Shown piece after piece: positions 40,283 to 48,584 of a DNA stretch of 64,000 nucleotides (positions are counted from its first letter, which is position 1; each line of letters begins with the position of its first letter). The stretch is from Pseudonocardia oceani (GTDB taxonomy: Bacteria > Actinomycetota > Actinomycetes > Mycobacteriales > Pseudonocardiaceae), in contig NZ_JADQDF010000001.1 in assembly GCF_019263585.2 (NCBI RefSeq), positions 744,001 to 808,000 on the forward strand, written 5' to 3'. Below the pieces are notes generated by a model, which saw nothing but the letters and a program-made list of their open reading frames with translations, was not told the DNA's origin and ran no database searches. A program made the position numbers and the translations under genes.

Positions 40283-41542
40283 TCAGCCGAGGAGGAGCAC
40301 GGTCCACCGGCCGTCGGTGGTCGGGGCGAGCAGGGCGGGGCCGTCGGTGTCGCCGGCCTCCTCGGCGTCGAGGATGCGGCGCTCGAGGACCTGCAGGTCG
40401 TCGGTGACGTCGCTGGTGTCGTCGTCGGTGGCGGTGACCTCCACGGTGTCGCCCACCTGCAGCCCGTCGACGACCTCGACGGGCACCCGCAGCAGCGTCC
40501 CGACCCGCCCGACCGACGGCGGCAGGCCGTCGGGGTCGGCGTTGACCGGGCCCAGGGCGACGAGGTGGTCGCGGGTGGCGACGGTGGTGTCGGGGTCCTG
40601 CTCCTCCTGGTCCTGCTCCTCCTGGTCCGCCGGCGCCCGCAGCGCCCCGAACGCGGCGACCGGCGGGGCGGCGCGCAGCACGGCGGCTGCGGCGGCGACG
40701 TCCACCGGGGCCTCGGCCGGCAGCTCGACCGGGGCCGCCGGGACGTCGACCGGGAGCAGCGCCGCCACCGCCGCCGCCGGCGCGGGTGCGGGCGCCCGGC
40801 CCGCGGCAGCGCTGCTCTCCGTCGGCTGCGCGCCCTCCACCTGGTCGCGCAGGCCGTCGGGAAGGGCGGCGGGCGGGGCGTCGAACGACTCCGGCACCGG
40901 GACGGGCGCGGGGGCGGGCGCGGGCCGCGGCGGCAGGAGCGCGGGGTCGCCGAGCGCGGCCGGGCGTGTGGCGCCCAGGTACTCGTCGCCGTGGTAGCGG
41001 TACCGCGCCACCTGCACCGGCTCGCCCCTGCGGGGCGCGTTGACCATCGTCCCGTCGCCCAGGTAGAGCCCGACGTGGTAGACGCGCTCGGGGACGCCGT
41101 AGAAGACGAGGTCACCGGACTGCAGCGGCATCCCGTCCGGCACGCCGGGCCCGGCGTAGTACTGCGTGTGCGCGGTGCGCGGGATCGCGACGCCCGCGAC
41201 GGCGTAGGCGTGGTGGGTGAGGCCGGAGCAGTCGAAGCCGGTGTCGCCCGCGGCCGGCCCGTCGCCGCCCCACTCGTAGGGCGTGCCGAGCTGGGCGAGC
41301 GCCGCCCCGACCGCCGACGCCGCCACCTCGGCGGCGCGGTCGGCCGAGAACGCCGCGGCCTCGGGCGCGGGGTCGGCGACCAGCGGCACCGAGCCCGGCA
41401 CGATCCCCGCGGGCCCGGCCGCCGGCACCCCGCCGACGATCACGGCCAGCACCAGGGCGCCGAACGCCGCGCGCACGAACGGCACGGGCGGGGCGGGACG
41501 GCGGTGGCGTCCTCGGCGGGGTCGTGCGGACCGCGGCGGCAT
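40283..41542 (-). CDS. Secreted NlpC/P60 (C40) peptidoglycan endopeptidase
   Basis: A 419-aa protein with a basic N-terminus and one hydrophobic segment (residues ~22-47) serving as signal or anchor. The NlpC/P60 domain shows TPYEWGGDG near 87, catalytic Cys in FDCSGLTHHAYA near 104, and His in VYHVGLYLGDG near 155. A long Ala/Pro-rich linker follows, with the tandem DQEEQ-DQEEQ, then a ~90-residue C-terminal domain with LLRVPVEVVDGLQVGDTVEV. It would cut cross-links in the cell wall. 55 bp downstream of the response-regulator gene on the same strand. Confidence 0.85.
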   Translation of the reverse strand: MPPRSARPRRGRHRRPAPPVPFVRAAFGALVLAVIVGGVPAAGPAGIVPGSVPLVADPAPEAAAFSADRAAEVAASAVGAALAQLGTPYEWGGDGPAAGDTGFDCSGLTHHAYAVAGVAIPRTAHTQYYAGPGVPDGMPLQSGDLVFYGVPERVYHVGLYLGDGTMVNAPRRGEPVQVARYRYHGDEYLGATRPAALGDPALLPPRPAPAPAPVPVPESFDAPPAALPDGLRDQVEGAQPTESSAAAGRAPAPAPAAAVAALLPVDVPAAPVELPAEAPVDVAAAAAVLRAAPPVAAFGALRAPADQEEQDQEEQDPDTTVATRDHLVALGPVNADPDGLPPSVGRVGTLLRVPVEVVDGLQVGDTVEVTATDDDTSDVTDDLQVLERRILDAEEAGDTDGPALLAPTTDGRWTVLLLG

Positions 41543-41597
41543 GCCCCGAAGCCTCCCCCGTCACCCCCTTCCGCCACATCACACGGACGGTGACGAC

Positions 41598-42239
41598 TCA
41601 GACCCCCAACCAGGTGAGAACGGCCATGACCCGTCGGTGGTCGTCGCCCGAGGGCGGGAGCCCGAGCTTCCCGAAGATCGACGAGATGTGCTTCTCCACG
41701 GCCCCCTGCCCGACGACGAGCGCCCGCCCGATCGCAGCGTTGGTGCGCCCCTCGGCCATCAGCCCGAGCACCTCGCGCTCGCGCGGCGACAGCGACTCCA
41801 GCGGGTCGCGGCGCCGGCGCCGGGCGAACAGCGCGGACACCACCTCGGGATCGAGGACGGTGCCGCCGTCGACGACGCGGCGCAGGGCGTCGGCCAGGTC
41901 GTCGAGCCGGGCGACGCGGTCCTTGAGCAGGTAGCCCACTCCCCCGCCGCCGCCGAGGAGGTCGGCGGCGTAGGACTCCTCGACGTACTGCGACAGCACC
42001 AGGATCGCCGTCCCGGGCACGCGCTCCCGCACGGTCAGGGCCGCGCGCAGGCCCTCGTCGGTGAACGTCGGCGGCATCCGGACGTCGACGACGGCGACAT
42101 CGGGCCGGTGCTCGACCACGGCCGCGACCAGGGCGTCCCCGTCGCCGACCGCGGCCACGACCGTCGCGCCCGCCTCGTCGAGCAGCCGGACCAGGCCCTC
42201 CCGCAGGAGCAGCGAGTCCTCGGCCAGCACGACCCTCAT
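41598..42239 (-). CDS. NarL/FixJ-type response regulator
   Basis: A 213-aa regulator. Receiver domain with the acidic pair ED at 7-8, the phospho-acceptor D52 in VVDVRMP and Lys in LLKDRV near 109. The LuxR-type HTH spans ~148-205 with LSPREREVLGLMAEGRTNAA and AVEKHISSIFGKLGL. Overlaps the kinase gene by 4 bp. The receiver contains an unusual GGGGG run near residue 99. Confidence 0.93.
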   Translation of the reverse strand: MRVVLAEDSLLLREGLVRLLDEAGATVVAAVGDGDALVAAVVEHRPDVAVVDVRMPPTFTDEGLRAALTVRERVPGTAILVLSQYVEESYAADLLGGGGGVGYLLKDRVARLDDLADALRRVVDGGTVLDPEVVSALFARRRRRDPLESLSPREREVLGLMAEGRTNAAIGRALVVGQGAVEKHISSIFGKLGLPPSGDDHRRVMAVLTWLGV

Positions 42240-43480
42240 CCGACCCCCACCATCGGGATCTCCGCCGTCAGCACCGTGGGCCCGCCGACCGGGCTCACGA
42301 GGTCCAGCGCCCCCTCGACGGCGGCGAGCCGGTCGGCCAGCCCGGCCAGACCGTGGCCCTTGCCGGGGTGTGCGCCGCCGCGCCCGTCGTCGCGGACCTG
42401 CACCAGCACCCGGTCGCCGTCGACACCCACCGCGACCACGCACTGCGACGCCCCCGCGTGCTTCGCCACGTTCGTGAGCGCCTCGGTGACGACGAAGTAC
42501 GCCGTGCTCTCGACGGCCTCGGGCATCCGGAGGCCGTCGGGGAGGTCGACGTCGAGCACCACGGGCGTCGGGCAGCGGGCGGCCGCCGCGGCCAGCGCCG
42601 GGCCCAGCCCGCGGTCGGCGAGGATCGGCGGCGCGATGCCGCGCGAGAGCGCCCGGAGCTCCGCAAGCGCCTCCCGGCTCTGCACCAGCGCCCCGGCGAC
42701 GAGCGGCCGGGCGCGCTCGGGGTCGTCGTCGAGGCGGCGGGCGACCGCCTCCAGGTCCATGGTCAGGCGGACGAGCCGCTGCTGCGGGCCGTCGTGCAGG
42801 TCGCGCTCGACGCGCCGCAGCGTCTGCGCCTCCGCCTGCACCGCCGAGCGCCGGCTCGACTCCAGCGCCGCCGCCCGCTCCCGCAGCGCCGCCGCCTCGT
42901 TCGTCAGCAGGGCGCGGGCGAGCCCGGCCTGCGCGGCGACCAGCCCGCGCAGGACCAGCGGCAGCGTGAGCAGCAGGAGCACGCCGGCCAGCGTCGTGGA
43001 GGCGATCTCCGCGACGAGGGAGGAGATGCCGGTGACCAGCCCGAACAGCCCGGAGACGCCGTCGTCGCGCGGGATCGACCAGAGCCACGCCGCCGACGTC
43101 ACGCCGCCCACCGCGCCGACGCCCCACGCGAGCGCCACCGAGAACGTCACGACGTGCACGGGGAAGGCTACGAGGGCGTGCAGCAGCTCGCGCCAGGACT
43201 GGGCATCGGCCAGCCGAGACCACAACCGCCCGAGCCCCCGCCCGCGCGGCTCCCGGTGGTGGTGGGCGGGCAGGGCGATCCCGGCGGTGCGGACGAGCGC
43301 GCGCTCGGCGCCGGCGAACCCGCGCGCCGCGGCCAGCACGGCCACCAGCACGGGCAGCCCGACCCATACGACGAGCGTGCCCGCCCCCACCGCCGTGCCC
43401 GTGACGACCACGACGAACGCCGCGGTGCCCAGCGGGAACCCCGCGAGGAGGTAGGCGTAGCTGCGTGCGATGCGACCCAT
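42236..43480 (-). CDS. Membrane sensor histidine kinase (HisKA_3/NarX type)
   Basis: A 414-aa kinase. Four or more hydrophobic segments occupy residues ~10-60 and 95-185. The dimerisation helix has the phosphorylated His in RRVERDLHDGPQQRL near 227. The HATPase domain carries YFVVTEALTNVAKHAGA near 327 (N box) and VRDDGRGGAHPGKGHGLAGL near 360 (G boxes). ATG at 43480, though a GTG 9 bp upstream is possible. Forms an operon with the response regulator. The signal is unknown. Confidence 0.92.
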   Translation of the reverse strand: MGRIARSYAYLLAGFPLGTAAFVVVVTGTAVGAGTLVVWVGLPVLVAVLAAARGFAGAERALVRTAGIALPAHHHREPRGRGLGRLWSRLADAQSWRELLHALVAFPVHVVTFSVALAWGVGAVGGVTSAAWLWSIPRDDGVSGLFGLVTGISSLVAEIASTTLAGVLLLLTLPLVLRGLVAAQAGLARALLTNEAAALRERAAALESSRRSAVQAEAQTLRRVERDLHDGPQQRLVRLTMDLEAVARRLDDDPERARPLVAGALVQSREALAELRALSRGIAPPILADRGLGPALAAAAARCPTPVVLDVDLPDGLRMPEAVESTAYFVVTEALTNVAKHAGASQCVVAVGVDGDRVLVQVRDDGRGGAHPGKGHGLAGLADRLAAVEGALDLVSPVGGPTVLTAEIPMVGVG

Positions 43481-43621
43481 GCCCACCACCCTCGCTCCCC
43501 CGCGCCGCCCGCCCCAGCCTGCGCCCCTCCCGGCGGAGGGTAGGGCGAACCCCACCCCCGCGGCCATGATCGTGGTCGTGGTGCGGTGTAACGGCACCGG
43601 CCGCCACAGCGGTACCGGTGG

Positions 43622-44029
43622 GTGACCCTCCGATCGCTCCCCGTCCTCCTCGGCGTCCTGCTCGTGGCCGCCGCCTGCGCAGCACCGTCCCCCGCCCCGG
43701 CTCCCGCTCCGGCCCCCGCTGCCCCGGCCACGGTCGCCCCGGCGCCCGCACCGACCTCCGCCGCCCCCGTCGCCGCGGAGCCCGCCGCGACGAGCTGGGT
43801 GATGCCCGACCTCGTCGGCGCGAACCTGCAGGACGCCCAGAACGCGATCCAGTCCCTGACCGACTTCGCCATCCCCATCACGACCTCCACCGATGCGACC
43901 GGCGCAGGACGTCAGCAGGTGCTCGACCGCAACTGGACGGTCTGCGCCCAGAACGTCTCCCCGGGCGAGACCATCACGAGTGGCACGGCCATCGACTTCG
44001 CAGCGGTGAAGCTGGAGGAGAGCTGCTGA
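43622..44029 (+). CDS. Lipoprotein with PASTA-like domain
   Basis: A 135-aa exported lipoprotein. Signal peptide with lipobox LVAAACAA puts the lipidated Cys at residue 19. An Ala/Pro linker (repeated AP) follows to ~55, then a PASTA-type domain: VMPDLVGANLQDAQNAIQSL near 61 and SPGETITSGTAIDFAAV near 111, with two Cys that could pair. PASTA domains bind peptidoglycan or muropeptides. GTG at 43622. Convergent with vapC over a long palindrome. Confidence 0.85.
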   Translation: MTLRSLPVLLGVLLVAAACAAPSPAPAPAPAPAAPATVAPAPAPTSAAPVAAEPAATSWVMPDLVGANLQDAQNAIQSLTDFAIPITTSTDATGAGRQQVLDRNWTVCAQNVSPGETITSGTAIDFAAVKLEESC

Positions 44030-44034
44030 ACCAA

Positions 44035-44077
44035 CCGTGAGTGGAAACCGGTGCTGAGCACCGGTTTCCACTCACGG
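44035..44077. terminator. Bidirectional terminator: 43-nt perfect palindrome
   Basis: Arms of 21 bp, CCGTGAGTGGAAACCGGTGC plus T, at 44035-44055 and 44057-44077, pair perfectly around a single G. It lies 5 bp past the lipoprotein stop and 1 bp before the vapC stop. Confidence 0.88.
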
Positions 44078-44078
44078 G

Positions 44079-44516
44079 TCAGCGCACCGCGAGGCCCAGC
44101 TCCGCCGCCGCCCGCACCTGTCGCACGTCGCGGCTGAGCAGGACCACCTCGTCGGCCAGCGCGGGCACCGCGGTGAGTGCGGCCGCGAGGTGCAGGGCGT
44201 CGAGAGTGCGCAGGCGGTGCTCGACGACGAGCCGCCGGGCGAGCGGCAGCACCTGTGCCGCGTCGAACCCGAGCATCAGCAGGGGGCCGCCGTCGCCACA
44301 GTCTGCGTCGAACCGGTCGAGCAGCGCCGTACCCTCCTCCAGCCGGCGCGCGCGCACGGCCGCCGTGACGGCACTGGCGAACTCGACGCGGGTCAGCTCG
44401 CTCGTCACGACCGGGTCGGCACCGTCGAACACCGTCGCGGCGAGCTCGTCGTGGCCGGGCTCGTCCGCCAGGTAGGCGCCGACGACGGCGCTCGTGTCGG
44501 CGTACAGCACGATCAC
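44079..44516 (-). CDS. vapC: VapC-type PIN-domain toxin ribonuclease
   Basis: A 145-aa PIN-domain protein. Acidic active-site residues: D7 in MIVLYADTSA, Glu in SELTRVEFA near 43, Asp in TLDALHLAAAL near 107 and Asp in LLSRDVRQ near 129. It cleaves RNA when freed from its antitoxin. Its start overlaps the vapB stop by 4 bp, giving coupled translation. Confidence 0.92.
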   Translation of the reverse strand: MIVLYADTSAVVGAYLADEPGHDELAATVFDGADPVVTSELTRVEFASAVTAAVRARRLEEGTALLDRFDADCGDGGPLLMLGFDAAQVLPLARRLVVEHRLRTLDALHLAAALTAVPALADEVVLLSRDVRQVRAAAELGLAVR

Positions 44517-44803
44517 GACGCGTCGCGCTCCGCGGCCAGCGCCTCACCGACCGAGGTGCCGGCGCCGCGGGTCGACGCGATGACCCGGTCCCGCGGCTCG
44601 GCGCGCGCGGGGGCGGGCGGGGTCACGACCAGACCGGCCTCCCGCGCCCGTTGCCGCAGGACCGTACGGGCGTCGACCGGTGCACCGGTGACGCGTTCCA
44701 GCGCCTCGACCACCAGCGCGTTCACCGACCGACCCTCGGCCTGCGCCCGGGCCTTGAGCCGGGCGTGCAGGTCGTCGTCGAGGCGGGTGATGAGCTGGCG
44801 CAC
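44513..44803 (-). CDS. vapB: VapB-type ribbon-helix-helix antitoxin
   Basis: A 96-aa protein. The N-terminal ribbon-helix-helix reads MRQLITRLDDDLHARLKARA, then GRSVNALVVEALERV (residues ~24-38). The C-terminal half is extended and would bind the toxin. GTG at 44803. An inverted repeat sits 8 bp upstream of the start, fitting autorepression by the VapBC complex. Confidence 0.92.
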   Translation of the reverse strand: MRQLITRLDDDLHARLKARAQAEGRSVNALVVEALERVTGAPVDARTVLRQRAREAGLVVTPPAPARAEPRDRVIASTRGAGTSVGEALAAERDAS

Positions 44804-44810
44804 GGGTCGA

Positions 44811-44839
44811 TGCTATCAGTAAGGAGGCATGTGATAGCA
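44811..44839. promoter_or_regulatory. VapBC operator
   Basis: Perfect 8-bp arms TGCTATCA (44811-44818) and TGATAGCA (44832-44839) spaced by 13 bp, centred 22 bp upstream of the vapB start and overlapping its likely promoter and ribosome site. Confidence 0.75.
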
Positions 44840-45420
44840 GTTGTCAGGCCAGAGAGGAAGCCACTTCTGCGTCGACCTCCCGGGCGATGTCGAGCTGCCA
44901 CGGGCCTGCGACGTCCAGCAGCAACTCGTCCCATCCTGGCGCCGCTGTGGCGCGACGCGCCCGACTGTCCTGCGCTACCTGGATCGACAGCATCGCTGCC
45001 CGCATCAACACCGGCCAATTGACATGGCGGAACGCCATCGCCGTGGCGACGGGAGTCGCGACCGATGGCGGCAACAAGATCGCTCTAGTCAACGCTTTAC
45101 CCAGCGACGCTGCCCCGACGATGGAATGAGCGGCGAGGAGCAGTTCGGTGCGCAGTGCCTCCTCACCTGGTTCGAGCACTGCGCTCCCTCGACTGAGCAG
45201 CGCACGCCCGTGCACGTGAACACGCCCGATCAACTCGGTACTAAGTCCCGGCAACGTAGTGAGGAGTCCCGACCGAAGGTTCATCCCATGGCGAAAGGTG
45301 TCTTGAGCGAATGTCGCGAGCTGTTCCGACGGCAGAGTGAGGAACGACCACCCTGGGAGCGGCAGGCTCATCGGCGTGATGACGTCAGTGGCCAGGTGCT
45401 TGGCGAGAAGGGTCAACGCC

Positions 45421-46825
45421 GGTCACGTCCCCGCTGGTGGTGTAAGTCCCGGCCCGTTCGGCGTGCCTGAGCACGGTGGAGGGGCCACCGCGTGAGTCTC
45501 TGCGTGAACCGACCAAGGATCTCGTAGAGAGGTGCCACGCGATGGCCCTGGACCAGTCTGCCCTGCTCGAAGTCCTCGATGCACTCAAGGCCGCCGATGT
45601 CGGTGATCGTGTCCGCCAGGCTGCGGAGACGGTGTATCAGGCGTTGATCGAGGCCGAGCTCACCGACGCGATCGGCGCCGGCCGCCACGAGCGTTCCGCG
45701 GAACGCAGCAACCAGCGCAACGGGCACCGCACCAGGACGTTGTCGACGACTGCTGGGGATCTGGAGCTGAAGATCCCGAAGCTGCGCACCGGCTCGTTCT
45801 TCCCGTCGCTGCTCGAGCGCCGCCGCCGGGTCGATCAGGCCCTGTTCGCGGTCGTGATGGAGGCCTATCTGCACGGCGTGTCCACTCGCAAGGTCGACGA
45901 CCTGGTCAAAGCCCTCGGCGCCGACACCGGAATCTCCAAGTCCGAGGTGAGCAGGATCTGCGCCGATCTCGACGTCGAGGTCGGCACGTTCCGCGACCGC
46001 AGCCTGGCCGAGCAGCAGTTCCCCTACGTCTTCCTCGACGCCACCTACTGCAAGGCCCGGGTCAACCACCGGGTGGTGTCCCAGGCGGTCGTCATCGCCA
46101 CCGGCGTCCGGGCCGATGGCTGGCGTGAGGTCCTCGGGTTCGCCGTCGGCGACAGCGAGGACGGCGCGTTCTGGACCGCGTTCCTGCGCTCGCTCAAGGC
46201 CCGCGGCCTGGGCGGGGTGCAGCTGGTCATCTCCGATGCCCACACCGGGCTCAAGCAGGCCATCTCCGCGGTCCTGCTCGGCGCGGCCTGGCAAAGGTGT
46301 CGGGTGCATTTCCTGCGCAACGTCCTCGCTCAGGTCCCCAAAGGCAGCTCGGAGATGGTCGCGGCGGCGATTCGCACGATCTTCGCCCAACCCGACGCCG
46401 GGCATGTCCGCGAGCAGCTCGGGGTGATCGCCGGGATGCTCGGCCGGCAATCGGTCAAGGTCGAGACGATGCTGCGTGACGCCACCGAGGACCTCCTCGC
46501 GTTCACCTCGTTCCCGGCCGCGCACTGGAAGAAGATCTGGTCGACCAACCCGCTGGAGCGCCTGAACAAGGAGGTCAAACGCCGCACGGACGTGGTCGGG
46601 GTGTTCCCCAATCCCGAAGCCCTGCTCCGGCTGGCCGGCGCGGTCCTGGTCGAGGCCCACGACGAATGGCAGGCCACCGACCGCCGCTACCTCTCCGAGG
46701 CCACCATGGCCCTACTCACCGCCCCCACAACCCAAGAGGGGCTGGCCACCCCGGAACTGATGACGGCATGATCTGAACCGCAGCGACCCCGCGGACCGAG
46801 TTACACCACCCGGCGGGACGTGACC
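45421..46825 (+). mobile_element. IS256-family insertion sequence with perfect target duplication
   Basis: 1405 bp. Terminal 25-bp inverted repeats at 45421-45445 and 46801-46825 match in 22 positions (both start GGTCACGTCCC and end GTGGTGTAA). The 9-bp direct repeats GTCAACGCC at 45412-45420 and 46826-46834 are identical, the expected IS256 target duplication. This implies a fairly recent insertion. Confidence 0.95.
45542..46771 (+). CDS. IS256-family transposase
   Basis: A 409-aa transposase starting MALDQSALLEVLDALKAAD. DDE residues lie in FLDATYCKARVN (about D165), VISDAHTGLKQAI (about D231) and NPLERLNKEVKRR (about E338). The HTH region ISKSEVSRICADLD lies near 139. Full length with no frameshift, so it may be active. 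The gene carries one copy of the 16-bp palindrome found in the intergenic islands (45691-45706). Confidence 0.94.
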   Translation: MALDQSALLEVLDALKAADVGDRVRQAAETVYQALIEAELTDAIGAGRHERSAERSNQRNGHRTRTLSTTAGDLELKIPKLRTGSFFPSLLERRRRVDQALFAVVMEAYLHGVSTRKVDDLVKALGADTGISKSEVSRICADLDVEVGTFRDRSLAEQQFPYVFLDATYCKARVNHRVVSQAVVIATGVRADGWREVLGFAVGDSEDGAFWTAFLRSLKARGLGGVQLVISDAHTGLKQAISAVLLGAAWQRCRVHFLRNVLAQVPKGSSEMVAAAIRTIFAQPDAGHVREQLGVIAGMLGRQSVKVETMLRDATEDLLAFTSFPAAHWKKIWSTNPLERLNKEVKRRTDVVGVFPNPEALLRLAGAVLVEAHDEWQATDRRYLSEATMALLTAPTTQEGLATPELMTA

Positions 46826-47468
46826 GTCAACGCCTCACCGATGGACGCCACTTGACGGTAGGGAGCGGTCAGTGGGTTGTAGCGATCAGCACGTATAAAA
46901 CGTCGCTCGCCGTCGATCCAGGACAACCCGAGGAACTCGCCTGTACGGACCTGCTGCAGCCCTGTCCAAAATCGGAGCAGATCGTGTCCGCTGCCGAGAC
47001 GGTGGGTGTGCGCAGTACTGCCTGGAGCGAAGTGATCGATAGCGAGCCGCTTGCTCTCCTTCTCCCATGTAGCGAACGGTTCAGATTCCTTCAGCCCCTT
47101 CAACCTGCTCCGAACCGCTCGATCGATCGTCGAATCGAACCAGGTAGCGCCCATTCCCACCAGCCCGGCAAGAGCGACGGCGGCGACGTCGTCCACACCC
47201 CACTGCAACCGCTGCCGCGACTGCCACAAGCCGAACTCTGCACGCAGCTCTGGCGACAACGCAGCATCGAGGTCGATCTCCGTCCACCCACGATCGGCGC
47301 GCAACGCGTCGTTCACGACGGTGAGTGCCTCGTAGCGCAGCGGCTCAGCAGGGGCGGGTTCCAGGCCGATCCCGTCGTCACCCGCGAGCAACCGCTCCGT
47401 CTCGGCCTCGAGCTCGGCCAACCGCCGGTGCTGCGTGTCGAGGTTGCGCCCGAATCGACTCGTCCACC

Positions 47469-48560
47469 TCAGACCGCCGCGGGCAAGCGCTCGATGACGA
47501 CCTGGAGCGCTGCCCCGGCGATCCGGGCGTCGTCGTGCTCGGCCTCGAGCCGTTTCCGCAGCTCCTGGTTCTCGGCTGTCAGCGCGGCGTTGTCCGCTCT
47601 CAACCGGCGGATCTGGTCGGCCAAGGCGCTGATCCGGGTGCTCACCTCGTCGAGGCGCACCTGCAGTCCCTCGACGACGCGGCGGGCCTTCTCGTCATCG
47701 CCCTCCGCGTCGAGGACCACTAGCCGGGTCACGACATCGAGCTTCACCGCGTCGACGACGACCTTCCCGGCGCTCCATCCCGTTAACCGCGATCCCGCAG
47801 CACCTGCTCCGGCGCCGGTGATCGCGCCGAGGCCGGTCAGCAGTGCCGCGCCACCGGCGACGCCGAATCCGCCGGCCGCGATCGAGCCGCCACCGAGCGC
47901 GGCGAGACCGGCGGACGTAGCAGCGGCACCGCTCAACCCGATCGCTCCGCCCAGCGCCGCGCCGATCAGCGGTGTGGCCGCTCCCGCCGTACCCACACCC
48001 AGGCCGACGCCCACGACCGAGGCTGCGGCCACCCGTCCCCACCGGATCTGCTTGCGCCGCACCGCCCGCAGGACAGCGGTGAACTTGGCGGTGACGGCGT
48101 CCAGGTCCCCGGGCTGGAGCCCCGGAAGGTGAGCGGCGATGTCGACGAGCGCGCGGCGGCGACTGCGGACGTTCCAGGCGACCCCGTCCGGCCACGGCTC
48201 GAAGGAGTAGAGCTCGATCAGGATCAAGAGGGCGCGGGATCTGCGGGTGATCCTGGCAGCGAGGTCGGGCACGGCGTCCTCGATCGGGGCGCGCTGGCGC
48301 GACGGAGCCTGCGCGGCGATCGCGGCACCGGCTGCGCGTGCCCAATCCGGGAGGTCGGCCGAGCGCGACCAGTGTCCCTGCACGGCCGCATCGGCGAACC
48401 GGTCGCGCACCACCGTCTTGCGCTGCTGCACCTGCGGCGTGCGCTCGGCGATGACGTCGCGGCCGAGCATTACCTGCTGCAGGAGCGTCAGCACGAGCAT
48501 CTCGCCAGTGTCGAGCCGGAGCTCGCGGGCGACACCGTCCATCGTCTGGGGGTCGGTCAC
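47469..48560 (-). CDS. Glycine-zipper protein with C-terminal coiled coil, partner of the split gene
   Basis: A 363-aa protein of unknown family. Residues ~1-170 are mainly helical and charged. Residues ~178-262 form a long Gly/Ala-rich glycine-zipper segment (GVGLGVGTAGAATPLIGAAL, then GGAIGLSGAAATSAGLAALG and onward) that could insert into membranes. The last ~80 residues form a coiled coil, LDEVSTRISALADQIRRLRA followed by NQELRKRLEAEHDD. GTG at 48560 with GATACT 6 bp upstream, so it probably has its own promoter and a leaderless message. The next gene on the strand, 47 bp on, is the IS-split gene. Confidence 0.78.
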   Translation of the reverse strand: MTDPQTMDGVARELRLDTGEMLVLTLLQQVMLGRDVIAERTPQVQQRKTVVRDRFADAAVQGHWSRSADLPDWARAAGAAIAAQAPSRQRAPIEDAVPDLAARITRRSRALLILIELYSFEPWPDGVAWNVRSRRRALVDIAAHLPGLQPGDLDAVTAKFTAVLRAVRRKQIRWGRVAAASVVGVGLGVGTAGAATPLIGAALGGAIGLSGAAATSAGLAALGGGSIAAGGFGVAGGAALLTGLGAITGAGAGAAGSRLTGWSAGKVVVDAVKLDVVTRLVVLDAEGDDEKARRVVEGLQVRLDEVSTRISALADQIRRLRADNAALTAENQELRKRLEAEHDDARIAGAALQVVIERLPAAV

Positions 48561-48566
48561 GGCAGC

Positions 48567-48572
48567 AGTATC
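48567..48572 (-). promoter_or_regulatory. Candidate -10 element for the glycine-zipper gene
   Basis: GATACT on the minus strand, 6 bp before the GTG at 48560, with no ribosome site between. Confidence 0.4.
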
Positions 48573-48584
48573 GCGCCAGGCTGC

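Larger units (their letters stand above)
44844..47421 (-). pseudogene. Uncharacterised protein gene split by an IS256-family insertion
   Basis: The 5' part (47421 to 46826) and 3' part (45411 to 44844) are separated by an IS with a 9-bp target duplication GTCAACGCC. Removing the IS and one duplicate restores one open frame of about 387 codons; the join reads ASIGEALT-LLAKHLATDV. The 5' part has a hydrophobic stretch VAAVALAGLVGMGATWF near residue 77, a histidine cluster STAHTHRLGSGHDLLRF near 130, and WTGLQQVRTGEFLGLSW. The 3' part has IVGAASLGKALTRAILL and GWDELLLDVAGPWQLDIA. I do not recognise the family. It is probably the second gene of a module with the glycine-zipper protein just upstream. 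The TTG at 47421 is the first candidate start; the true one may be further up. Confidence 0.8.

Noticed and set aside
44841..45470. Plus-strand open frame of 209 codons across the VapBC/IS junction
   Set aside because: Antisense of the IS-split gene, which is supported by exact frame restoration after removing the IS.
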